Of a DNA stretch of 64,000 nt, positions 1 to 10,578 are shown piece by piece (the stretch's first letter is position 1; every line of letters begins with the position of its first letter). The notes beneath the pieces were generated by a model, which saw only the letters and a list, made by a program, of their open reading frames with translations, searched no databases and was not told the origin of the DNA. This DNA comes from Rutidosis leptorrhynchoides (Eukaryota > Streptophyta > Magnoliopsida > Asterales > Asteraceae): positions 177,092,501 to 177,156,500 of the forward strand of contig NC_092342.1 of the NCBI RefSeq assembly GCF_046630445.1, written 5' to 3'. A program made the translations under genes and the position numbers.

Positions 1-363
1 TGCGTACGCATCGTCTTGTCCCACTTGCTCTAGATAGGTATTCCACCATGTTAACGCATAACCTGTGAAGGTATGCGTAGCGTACTTCACTTTGTCCTCT
101 TCAGTACACTTACTTATGGCAAACACCGATTCGACCTTCTCGGTCCACCGTTTCAATCCGATCGGTCCTTCGGTTCCATCAAATTCCAAAGGTTTGCAGG
201 CAGTGAATTCTTTGTAGGTGCATCCTACACGATTTCCTGTACTGCTAGATCCAAGGTTATTGTTGGTATGTAGCGCAGCCTGTACTGCGGCTATGTTTGA
301 AGCTAGAAAAGTACGGAATTCCTCTTCATTCATATTCACGGTGTGTCGAGTAGTCGGTGCCAT
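1..363 (-). CDS. gag: gag N-terminal part (E1), cut by window edge
   Basis: The start codon is at 363-361 (minus), and 121 codons are seen before the window edge. It encodes the same N-terminus as E3 gag (MAPTTRHTVN...), including the ..ALTWW.. segment of plant retrotransposon gag (capsid-like) domains. The reading frame is open throughout; E1 keeps the base that is missing in the E2 copy near codon 42. Gag forms the virus-like particle that packages element RNA in the cytoplasm. The C-terminal zinc knuckles and protease lie beyond the left edge. Confidence 0.85.
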   Translation of the reverse strand, partial: MAPTTRHTVNMNEEEFRTFLASNIAAVQAALHTNNNLGSSSTGNRVGCTYKEFTACKPLEFDGTEGPIGLKRWTEKVESVFAISKCTEEDKVKYATHTFTGYALTWWNTYLEQVGQDDAYA

Positions 364-704
364 TTCCTTCAAAATAGTCAAATGGAATAAGTTAATCATA
401 CAGAATATTAAGAGTAGTTAATAGTATTTCGTAGCATAATATGAACTCATTTATAAAAGCTTTTTCTTCATATTAGCGTTTTATAAGTTTAAATTCGGGT
501 AGTACCTACCCGTTAAGTTCATACTTAGTAGCTAATATACAATTCAACTACTACAATTCTATATGAAAAACTGATTATAATAATATTTCGCGTTCAAACT
601 TTTACACAATATTTTACAAACTTACAATACCGCTTATTTTACATATAGCATGAAATATAGCACACAATAAATTTGATACAAGATGATTGTGAAGATAATT
701 CTAG
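364..704 (-). other. untranslated spacer between ORF2 and gag (E1)
   Basis: No coding signal. It contains the internal PPT-like motif at 495-515. It matches 46665-47005 in E2 and 39712-40052 in E3 nearly base for base. Confidence 0.7.
495..515 (-). promoter_or_regulatory. internal PPT-like motif (E1)
   Basis: On the minus strand this reads AACGGGTAGGTACTACCCG. The first 14 bases repeat the motif found directly before the 3' LTR in E2 and E3 (AACGGGTAGGTACT). The motif is also a short hairpin, CGGGTAG-GTA-CTACCCG. It could be a second plus-strand priming site or a recombination scar. Confidence 0.5.
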
Positions 705-1087
705 CTAGTACACAAGTCGTTCAGCAAAGGCAATAAAGACACGTAATTTATACGTCCAGAAACAAGTCATGCATTCTGGTTTTACTAGGATTACTTCCCA
801 TCCTTGGTCTTGTGAAACATAACCGTTATGACCGTTGATAAGACAGCGTGTTGTAACGTCGTCAAAGGGACGAGGGTTACGTAATGTCCAACAGTCCCGT
901 AACAATCTAAAAACCTCATTTCTTACCCCAATTACCGACTTCGTCACTTGTGGGAACGTTCTTCGAATGTCTTACAAACTGATCTCGCCTTAAATAGTTG
1001 TGCCGAAGAATTCTGACCGACTCTAGACAAGATTTCATCAATCATGTCTCCGGGTAGGTCTCTTAAAATATTGGGTTGTCTATCCAT
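705..1087 (-). pseudogene. F-box ORF2 copy with 301-bp internal deletion (E1)
   Basis: The start is at 1087 (minus) and the original stop codon at 705. The intact copies in E2 and E3 are 684 bp; this one is 383 bp. A direct repeat GGAACGTT, present twice 301 bp apart in the intact gene (47254-47261 and 47555-47562), occurs once here (953-960), so the deletion joined the two repeats. The loss removes the middle of the protein including the Sel1-like segment and shifts the frame (301 is not a multiple of 3). The F-box N-terminus remains readable but the C-terminal 80 residues are out of frame. Confidence 0.85.
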
Positions 1088-1224
1088 TTTGTGTTTTTAT
1101 ACTGTAAAATAGACAAGAGTTAGATTCAAAAAAAAAATACTTATTAATACAAGCAATTTTTACATATATCATAAAGCATAAGCACACTATATTATATATA
1201 TTACACCACACGAATACAACTATC

Positions 1225-1821
1225 TTATTCCAACTCGCTTGTTTCTTCTTCTTCGGTTTTGGTTCGTTTTGCCAAGTTTCTAGGGATATATGATGTTCCC
1301 CTAATACGAGCCGCCGTTTTCCACATTGGTTTAGAAAAACCTGGTGGTTTAGAGGTTCCCGGGTCATTGTTACAACTTAAGGACTTCGGGGGTTGACGAT
1401 ACATATAAAGTTCATCGGGGTTGGAATTAGATTTCTCTATTTTTATGCCCTTTCCCTTATTATTTTCTTTTGCCTTTTTAAATTCAGTTGTGGTAATTTC
1501 TATAACATCATCGGAATTCTCGTAGGAATCCGATTCATCGGAGAATTGGTAATCCTCCCAATATTTTGCTTCCTGGGCGGAAACACCATTGACCATAATT
1601 AACCTTGGTCGGTTGGTTGAGGATTTTCTTTTACTTAACCGTTTTATTATTTCCCTCACCGGTTCTATTTCTTCATCCGGTTCTGATTCTTCTTCCGGTT
1701 CCGACTCTTCTTCCGGTTCCTCTTCGGGAACTTGTGAATCAGTCCACGAATCATTCCAATTTACATTTGACTCTTCATTATTATTAGGTGAGTCAATGGG
1801 ACTTGTTCTAGAGGTAGACAT
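1225..1821 (-). CDS. ORF1: acidic leader protein of family A (E1)
   Basis: 198-residue open frame between the PBS and the F-box ORF. The N-terminus is Ser/Thr/Asn-rich (MSTSRTSPIDSPNNN), followed by an acidic repeat made of EEESEP units (about residues 33-52), a basic patch (KRLSKRKSS, about 60-68), a second acidic Ser/Asp stretch (about 93-105), a Lys-rich part, and a C-terminus with GTSYIPRNLAKRT. No known domain is recognised and no membrane segment is seen. Copies sit in the same place in E2 (47827-48441) and E3 (38293-38889). It may be an accessory leader protein; the function is unknown. Confidence 0.6.
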   Translation of the reverse strand: MSTSRTSPIDSPNNNEESNVNWNDSWTDSQVPEEEPEEESEPEEESEPDEEIEPVREIIKRLSKRKSSTNRPRLIMVNGVSAQEAKYWEDYQFSDESDSYENSDDVIEITTTEFKKAKENNKGKGIKIEKSNSNPDELYMYRQPPKSLSCNNDPGTSKPPGFSKPMWKTAARIRGTSYIPRNLAKRTKTEEEETSELE

Positions 1822-2014
1822 CTATCACATAATATCAAACGCGTTAAGAGATTAATATCACATAATATTCACATGTTAAAAACATATAGTTTCCAACAAA
1901 ATTTGTTAAGCAATCATTTTTCAAGTAAACACGGTCAAAGTCCAGACTCACTAATGCATCCTAACAAACTCGATAAGACACACTAATGCAAAATTCTGGT
2001 TCTCTAAGACCAAC

Positions 2015-2026
2015 GCTCGGATACCA
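2015..2026 (-). promoter_or_regulatory. primer binding site (E1)
   Basis: On the minus strand this reads TGGTATCCGAGC, two bases after the LTR end. It differs by one base from TGGTATCAGAGC, the usual plant initiator tRNA-Met primer site. The same variant is present in E2 and E3. Confidence 0.8.
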
Positions 2027-2028
2027 AC

Positions 2029-5000
2029 TGAAATGTCCCGTTCTTATTGATTAAAAACGTTCCATATTAATTGATTTCGTTGCGAGGTTTTGACCTCTAT
2101 ATGAGACGTTTTTCAAAGACTCCATTCATTTTAAAACAAACCATAACCTTTATTTCATCAATAAAGGTTTAAAAAGCTTTACGTAGATTATCAAATAATG
2201 ATAATCTAAAATATCCTGTTTACACACGACCATTACATAATAGTTTACAATACAAATATGTTACAACAAAATAAGTTCTTGAATGCAGTTTTTACACAAT
2301 ATCATACAAGCATGGACTCCAAATCTCGTCCTTATTTAAGTATGCGACAGCAGAAGCTCTTAATAATCACCTGAGAATAAACATGCTTAAAACGTCAACA
2401 AAAATGTTGGTGAGTTATAGGTTTAACCTATATATATCAAATCATAATAATAGACCACAAGATTTCATATTTCAATACACATCCCATACATAGAGATAAA
2501 AATCATTCATATGGTGAACACCTGGTAACCGACATTAACAAGATACATATATAAGAATATCCCCATCATTCCGGGACACCCTTCGGATATGATATAAATT
2601 TCGAAGTACTAAAGCATCCGGTACTTTGGATAGGGTTTGTTAGGCCCAATAGATCTATCTTTAGGATTCGCGTCAATTAGGGTGTCTGTTCCCTAATTCT
2701 TAAATTACCAGACTTAATAAAAAGGGGCATATTCGATTTCGATAATTCAACAATAGAATGTAGTTTCACGTACTTGTGTCTATTTTGTAAATCATTTATA
2801 AAACCTGCATGTATTCTCATCCCAAAAATATTAGATTTTAAAAGTGGGACTATAACTCACTTTCACAGATTTTTACTTCGTCGGGAAGTAAGATTTGGCC
2901 ACTGGTTAATTCACGAACCTATAACAATATATACATATATATCAAAGTATGTTCAAAATATATTTACAACACTTTTAATATATTTTGATGTTTTAAGTTT
3001 ATTAAGTCAGCTGTCCTCGTTAGTAACCTACAACTAGTTGTCCACAGTTAGATGTACAGAAATAAATTGATAAATATTATCTTGAATCAATCCACGACCC
3101 AGTGTATACGTATCTCAGTATTGATCACAACTCAAACTATATATATTTTGGAATCAACCTCAACCCTGTATAGCTAACTCCAACATTCACATATAGAGTG
3201 TCTATGGTTGTTCCGAAATATATATAGATGTGTCGACATGATAGGTCGAAACATTGTATACGTGTCTATGGTATCTCAAGATTACATAATATACAATACA
3301 AGTTGATTAAGTTATAGTTGGAATAGATTTGTTACCAATTTTCACGTAGCTAAAATGAGAAAAATTATCCAATCTTGTTTTACCCATAACTTCTTCATTT
3401 TAAATCCGTTTTGAGTGAATAAAATTGCTATGGTTTCATATTGAACTCTATTTTATGAATCTAAACAGAAAAATTATAGGTTTATAGTCGTAAAAATAAG
3501 TTACAAGTCATTTTTGTAAAGGTAGTCATTTCAGTCGAAAGAACGACGTCTAGATGACCATTTTAGAAAACATACTTCCACTTTGAGTTTAACCATAATT
3601 TTTGGATATAGTTTCATGTTCATAATAAAAATCATTTTCTCAGAATAAAAACTTTTAAATCAAAGTTTATCAAAGTTTTTAATTAACTAACCCAAAACAG
3701 CCCGCGGTGTTACTACGACGGCGTAAATCCGGTTTTACGGTGTTTTTCGTGTTTCCAGGTTTTAAATCATTAAGTTAGCATATCATATAGATATAGAACA
3801 TGTGTTTAGTTGATTTTAAAAGTCAAGTTAGAAGGATTAACTTTTATTTGCGAACAAGTTTAGAATTAACTAAACTATGTTCTAGTGATTACAAGTTTAA
3901 ACCTTCGAATAAGATAGCTTTATATGTATGAATCGAATGATGTTATGAACATCATTACTAACTTAAGTTCCTTGGATAAACCTACTGGAAAAGAGAAAAA
4001 TGGATCTAGCTTCAACGGATCCTTGGATGGCTCGAAGTTCTTGAAGCAGAATCATGACACGAAAACAAGTTCAAGTAAGATCATCACTTGAAATAAGATT
4101 GTTATAGTTATAGAAATTGAACCAAAGTTTGAATATGATTATTACCTTGTGTTAGAATGATAATCTACTGTAAGAAATAAAGATTTCTTGAGGTTGGATG
4201 ATCACCTTACAAGATTGGAAGTGAGCTAGCAAACTTGAAAGTATTCTTGATTTTATGTAACTAGAACTTGTAGAATTTATGAAGAACACTTAGAACTTGA
4301 AGATAGAACTTGAGAGAGATCAATTAGATGAAGAAAATTGAAGAATGAAAGTGTTTGTAGGTGTTTTTGGTCGTTGGTGTATGGATTAGATATAAAGGAT
4401 ATGTAATTTTGTTTTCATGTAAATAAGTCATGAATGATTACTCATATTTTTGTAATTTTATGAGATATTTCATGCTAGTTGCCAAATGATGGTTCCCACA
4501 TGTGTTAGGTGACTCACATGGGCTGCTAAGAGCTGATCAGTGGAGTGTATATAATAATAGTACATACATCTAAAAGCTGTGTATTGTACGAGTACGAATA
4601 CGGGTGCATACGAGTAGAATTGTTGATGAAACTGAACGAGGATGTAATTGTAAGCATTTTTGTTAAGTAGAAGTATTTTGATAAGTGTATTGAAGTCTTT
4701 CAAAATTGTATAAATACATATTAAAACACTACACGTATATACATTTTAACTGAGTCGTTAAGTCATCGTTAGTCGTTACATGTAAGTGTTGTTTTGAAAC
4801 CTTTAGGTTAACGATCTTGTTAAATGTTGTTAACCCAATATTTATAATATCAAATGAGATTTTAAATTATTATATTATCATGATATTATCATGTATGAAT
4901 ATCTCTTAATATGATATATATACATTAAATGTCTTTACAACGATAATCGTTACATATATGTCTCGTTTAAAAATCATTAAGTTAGTAGTCTTGTTTTTAC

Positions 5001-5277
5001 ATATGTAGTTCATTGTTAATATACTTAATGATATGTTTACTTATCATAGTATCATGTTAACTATATATATATCCATATATATGTCATCATATAGTTTTTA
5101 CAAGTTTTAACGTTCGTGAATCACCGGTCAACTTGGGTGGTCAATTGTCTATATGAAACATATTTCAATTAATCAAGTCTTAACAAGTTTGATTGCTTAA
5201 CATGTTGGAAACATTTAATCATGTAAATATCAATCTCAATTAATATATATAAACATGGAAAAGTTCGGGACACTACA
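2029..5277 (-). repeat. 5' LTR of E1 (family A, 3249 bp)
   Basis: Bounded by TG...CA in minus orientation. It agrees along its whole length with the 3250-bp LTRs of E3 (34834-38083; 56481-59730). Small open frames inside it (for example 4470-4703 minus and 2774-3037 plus) recur in all copies but look like chance frames in a long untranslated LTR. It carries the cross-family conserved block at about 2342-2415 (CTTCCGCTGT side). Confidence 0.9.
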
Positions 5278-6899
5278 AAGTACAATTTTGGTTAAGTTGT
5301 ACTTATGATTTTGGGATGTAAATTATCACCGAGGTGATAATGTGGTAATCTCGTTGAGAGATAATAGACATGTTTGGCGAGCAAGGTGAAATCCCTCGGT
5401 TAGGGATGTGTGGGTATCGGGTTCTCTTTGGAGAAATGTTTATTTGTGCCTATGTTCGATATGGGTGGTTCTTGCTCGAATGTGTTAGCGATGTTCGCCT
5501 GTACGTAACGAGTGGTATTGTCGCGGTGTTTAAGACACCACATTGTCATGGGGGTGAAGTATCGAGGTGTTAAGATGCCACCCAAGGATTAGTGTACGAG
5601 GTGTTAAGTATACTAATGGATATTGTTGATTGGTGAAGCATGACCTTCAGGGTCCGCTGACTTCGTCATGGGAGTACGTGATTGGTGGAACATGACTTTC
5701 GGGGTCCGCTGACTTCATCATGAGCGTGGTGTTATATCGGTGAAGCATGACTTTCGGGGTCCGCTGACTTCATCCGGTGTTGAGATTGGTGGAGCATGAC
5801 CTTCGGGGTCCGCTGACTTCATCAAGGGAGTAGTGTTACGTCGGCATGGCATAACATTATCGGGAAATGCGAGTACCGGTGGGAAATGAGAGTACCATTC
5901 TTGAGTTGTGTTGTGGGACGTGAATAACGGGTTGTTCGTATTTACAATATTTCAAGTAGTACGATTGTCCCTTTTGGTTGGACACATGGTTTGAGGTAGT
6001 GAATGTCGGGTAGTTCGAATTCACTAAGGCTCGGGTTGTACGGCCATCCTCGGTTATACTATGTGGCGGTGGTAGTGAATATCGGGTTGCGCGTATTCAC
6101 GATGACTCGGGTTGTACGGTCATTTCGTTATGAGATATATGGATTGGTTTGGTGAATTTGGGGTTGTGCGAATTCACTAAGGTTCGGGTTGTTTCGACCA
6201 TCCTCCATATGTGTTTAGGCTCGGGTTATTTCGGCCATATTGTGTTGTGATCTATTGGTTGTTTTATACACCAATGGTGGGGTCGTAAGGACCATGTGGT
6301 GTAATCTATCGATTGTTTTATACGCCGATGGTGGGGTCGTGAGGACCATGTTGTATGATTAGTGGTGCGATAGCCGTGTTTCGCTCACGTGTTGTTACGG
6401 GTGTGACAATAGTCGATTTGGTACACCTTGGGATTTGCGTTGCCATAGTCGTTTGGGCGCTATCGGTTTTAACCGTTGGATTATGATGTTACGGTAGTTG
6501 CGTATTGGTTGTGTTGCGCACTATAATGGATGGTTAGTGATTTGGTGTTATCCGTAAGGATTCGTTTGGTTCGGTCTTCATCATTTCGGGTTGTTGACCT
6601 TAGGTTAAGACTTGGTTACTTTTAGCATTGTACTTGGTAATGGTACGCTAGAGGGTTGATATCTCGGTTCGAGATTGGTTGAGTTTTTCCCGATGTGAGG
6701 GATTGAGCATGGTTTTAGTGCTCGGATTGGTGGATTTGATAATTTGCGAGTGACGACTTTAGTCGTTAAGGCGATTCACTGGGAAGAGTTTTCTAAGAAA
6801 GTTCGGATTGGGACTTATGATTGAGGACCGTTGAGTAGGTCCGGATTGGTTAAGTAGAGAAGATCACGAGGACGTGATCGAGTCTAAGTGGGGGAGAGT
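5278..6899 (+). mobile_element. E6: 3' internal region of a family D LTR retrotransposon, coding part not visible
   Basis: About 1.6 kb ending in a purine-rich tract (AAGTGGGGGAGAG, about 6887-6899) directly followed by LTR-D, so this is the untranslated 3' part of a plus-strand element. No pol-like reading frame is seen. It is rich in short tandem repeats: four copies of a unit with GCATGACCTTCGGGGTCCGC between 5630 and 5830, and several about 65-75-bp units with CGGGTTGT.CGAATTCACTAAGG between 5930 and 6210. The same second unit recurs in LTR-D at 8400-8610. E1 interrupts it on the left. Confidence 0.6.
5630..5830 (+). repeat. tandem repeat, 4 copies of about 50 bp
   Basis: Four successive units share GTG(A/G)A(G/A)CATGACTTTCGGGGTCCGCTGACTTC with variable spacers (copies at about 5635, 5690, 5742 and 5792). 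It lies in the 3' untranslated part of E6 and is not coding. Confidence 0.75.
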
Positions 6900-9247
6900 T
6901 GTAACACCCCGTTTTCCCCGTATATGATTTATAGGTGTATTGTGTATGTACGATAGGCGTATGAAGGGTTCGGGACATGTTTGGGTGTTCAGGTCTTGTA
7001 TGCAAGGAAAGGTGTCAGACCACGTTGAACGTCACGGCGCGACGAAGGAGGCCGCGGCGCGGCAATTAACTGGAATCCAGGTCAGAAGTCCGATTAAAAA
7101 TGATCCCAGACCTAAGCAAATGTCGCGGCGCGACATTTAAGGCCGCGACGCGGCGATACGGGCAAACTAGTACCAGATTATTGTAATTTTAAATAAGGTT
7201 CAAGGGCAATTTGGTCATTTCACGTTTGTGCCAGATTTGAGGCTTTAACCTCATCCATTCATTTCATTTCCTAATTTCATTTTCCTTTTCATTTCATTTT
7301 TCCTCTCAAAAACTCAAACACCCATTTGATTTCAAAGGGATTTTTGGAAAGGAAGAAGCGGGATTTGATCTTTGGCGTAGTTGACTAGGTTGTTCTCCTC
7401 GTTCTTAGCTACACGGTGATACTAGTGGTAAGCTCTAACTCCGAATTTCATTTTCGTGTTCATCATTCAAATTTGGGGCTTTTGATTGTATGATTCATAG
7501 ATGGAACCCATTTAGTTGTTAATTGGAGATTAACACCAAGATTCGGGTTTATAAGTGTTAAAGGCGGGTTTTGGGTTGGGTAATAATTTAACCATGTTTA
7601 AGACTTGTAAATGGTGTACAATCATTAGCATTAGTGATTATTGGTGTTTTGGAGACTTTTAGGGTTTTCGTGGTTGACTAATTTTGACTAGAGTCAAAAT
7701 TAGGGTTTGTTGAGGATTATGACCCGAATGTCGATTCGATGAGGTTTGTAAACTTAAAATGGATTAAGTTGAAGTATAAAACCGAGTTAAACATGTTTTG
7801 GTGTCAAAACTTGTAAATGGTGAGATTTTGACCTTATGGGTCAAAATTAGGGTTTATGGGCGATTTTGAGAACGATAAGTGTTCAACACTTTTGTTCGGG
7901 TTTAATTGGCATATTAGGACCATTATCACTTGTGTTAGTGATTATTGGTTAGTTTGGGCGCGGTTTGTCCTTGGAAGTGCATTTGGGTCGAAATTGCACT
8001 AAGTGTCGCATTGGGTTGGTTTGTAGATCCAATCTAAGTGTGTTGTTGAATTTGTGATAATGGATTAGGTACTTTCCGTTGACAAGTTGCGGATTACTTG
8101 GAAGCATTTCTTCAAGGCGACAAGGTGAGTGTTAATATCCTATGTGCATATGTATGTGTAGGATGGGTGCGGGTCGGGTGAAGTGATTCTCGGCTATAGA
8201 GCTCACTTCACATATGGTGGATTTGATGGACTTTTGTATGAGTCCAATTGGCACGGTTGTGCGTTTTGGTTGACCACCTTTGGCGAGGTACACATTTTGT
8301 GTGTACGTTATCACACGAGGTTGTGATGTGGATGTTATAACCCCAATGACGAAGGGTTAGTATTGTGTTGCGTTTTGGATAACCCGATGATGTGGGTTTT
8401 GATTTGGAAAGTGAATCTAGGGTAGTGCGGATTCATGATGACTCGGGTTGTTCGGTCATCTTATTGATGAGGTGATGAATTTCGGGTTGTTCGAATTCAT
8501 TGAGGCTCGGGTAGTTCGGCCAACCTCGGTTGTTGAATTGGTGGAAAAGTGAATTTCGGGTTGTGCGAATTTACTAAGACTCGGGTTGTTCGGCCAATGT
8601 TCGTATGATTGAGGTTAAGGGGTTAACCTTGTAGTTTGGTAACCTTATTCGTTTATATTGTTATATATATTAATGTATTATTGTGTTGTAGCTAACCCTC
8701 CGGGTGTAGCTTATTGGCGTTGTTCACATCGTCGTTGGTGAACTTATACTTGTTGATATCTTTAGCTTGTTGCTTAGAGATCGTACGGTATGCTTAGTGT
8801 AGTTGCCTTATACTTGGATGCTTCGGTATGAGGTATTGATATTGTGTGGCGTGTCCATTTTATACATATATATGTATGTAGAATGTTAACATTCACTAAG
8901 CGTTAGCTTACCCTCTCGTTGTTGATATTTTTATTGGTTCGCATGATGGTGGCTCGGGTAAGCATGGGAATTAGAGATCTTGACTAGTATGCTTTAGAAG
9001 ATCTTGCTTTCGTACTTGATTAGGATTTGGGTAGCGTAGTCCCAAATCACCATGCTCGGTTTATGTTTAAATATCGCATTATTGTTTTAAGGAGTTTAAT
9101 TTATTAATGTGTGTTTTAAGTTCGTTGAACTTACTTTGGTAACAAATATGTTTTGGAACCTGTGTAATGGAACCTAAAGTATTATTTGACGTATATTAAA
9201 AAGAAAATTTTTTATGGGCCGGTTTTAATACGGGTTGGGTTGTTACA
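6900..9247 (+). repeat. 3' LTR of E6 (family D, 2348 bp)
   Basis: Begins TGTAACACCCCGTTTTCC just after the purine tract and ends GGGTTGTTACA, so the ends are TGTAACA...TGTTACA. It holds a GC-rich patch at 7025-7155 with repeated CGGCGCG motifs and a perfect hairpin AAATGTCGC-GGC-GCGACATTT at 7118-7138. It also holds the CGGGTTGTTCGAATTCA minisatellite units at 8400-8610, and TTCACTAAGCGTTAGCTTACCC at about 8890, a sequence style common in plant gypsy LTRs. No ORF of note. Confidence 0.75.
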
Positions 9248-10578
9248 TAGAGGATTAGAAAAAGTGTGTTTTTACTCGCAGAAAACTGGCGAATTTATAG
9301 AATGTGGCCTGCTACAGTAACTCATGCGATCGCATGAGATTTTAGTGCGAATCTTATGCACTCGCATGGGCTCATGCACTCGCATGGGTTTTATGCCTAT
9401 TTATCATGCGATCGCATGACCGTCAGATCCAGCTCACATATTTTTTGTTTGCTAGTTTGTCGACGTTATTTAATATAATATATAATATATAAATAATTTA
9501 TATAATTATTTAAATATTATATTATATTCTTGTGCATAGTTGACTTGTAATTTTAGCTCCGTTGCGTCGCGCGTTGATAGTTGGCTCAGGTCCCGGTTTC
9601 GGTTTTTCGAACGTCCTTTCGTATAATTTAATATCTTGTACTTTGCGTTTTGCGACTCGTACTCTTGTAATTTTGAGACGTTTCTCATTAATAAATTGAA
9701 CCACTTGGATTGTACTTTGTACTTTTTAGCTTTTTGGTCATTTGCGTCTTCAAATCGTCATTTTATTCTTTTGTCTTCGCACTTATTTATTTAAACGAAT
9801 ATTACATAAAAATAGAACAATTACAACTAAAAGCTTTACATATTGGAAGGATATTGTACCTAAATATATGTTCATTTGGAGCACTATCATGTACAGAATC
9901 CATCAAATACTCAATTAAACATGTAATCAGACTCGGTCAATTGATAGATCAACTAATTTAGCATAGATTTGACAAGATTTCATGTTAATTAACCAAATCA
10001 GATGAGTTTAATCTAAGATTTTAGGAATTCGACTCAGATTCGGTATAATCAACACTTTTTCAAAATTAAGTGTCACAATCTTGTTATTTGCATTATTTTT
10101 TAGTTTATACTTGTTCAATTATATCAGATCTACAATATGTGTATCTTAGATTCAATTAAAATAAAGAATTGCCAAGAAAATGAAGATACAGAAGACGGGA
10201 TTCGGTAGATTATGTAGACTCGGTAGATTAGTTCAGATTCGGTATGCAATTAAAATAAAGTGAGAGAAAGTTTGACTTTAACCCTCCTATTTATAGCTAC
10301 CGAATGATTTTAAAAATATAGGCTTTACCGAATGGGCCTTAATTACCGAACGTAGTCCAATTTTCAAATTCAAACAAATTTACTTCAAATTTTGACAAAT
10401 CTTTATCAAAAATCATTCAAGATTATCATATTTTTAATGAAAAACATTTCTGAGACAATTTTTTGAAAATTTTAAACTTACCGAATCTGTGCAGTTGGTT
10501 GTCAGATTCGGTATAATGCTAAAATTAGCATTTATTCAGTAAAATTCAACTCTTTTTGGATTTTAACTTTTCCAATTT
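9248..10578. other. LTR-like remnant and non-coding DNA
   Basis: 9248-9900 looks like part of another retrotransposon LTR or leader. It has two perfect palindromes of CATGCGATCGCATG type (9321-9338 and 9404-9419) and two related half copies (CATGCACTCGCATG), then an AT-rich stretch and T-rich sequence. 9900-10578 repeats the short motif ATTCGGTA / TACCGAAT at least eight times on both strands. No gene was recognised; small open frames here (9506-9704, 9710-9961) have no coding character. Confidence 0.4.

Larger units (their letters stand above)
1..5277 (-). mobile_element. E1: family A Ty3/gypsy LTR retrotransposon, 5' part
   Basis: Minus-strand element running off the left edge. Reading leftward from 5277 it has a 3249-bp LTR (2029-5277), a PBS, ORF1, a broken F-box ORF2, an internal PPT-like motif and the first 121 codons of gag. 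The order and sequence match E2 (40057-51857) and E3 (34834-59730) closely. The LTR starts TGTAGTGTCCCGAAC and ends ACATTTCA when read on the minus strand. The right flank (5278 on) is the 3' internal region of another element, E6, so E1 is probably nested in E6. Its other end and target duplication are outside the window. Confidence 0.9.

Noticed and set aside
1589-1855. Ser-rich frames antisense to ORF1 (also 38259-38540, 48176-48475)
   Set aside because: Shadow of the Glu/Ser repeat of ORF1 on the other strand.
5630-5830. CRISPR-like array
   Set aside because: Direct repeats with short variable spacers, but in a plant LTR-element context; spacers are not regular.
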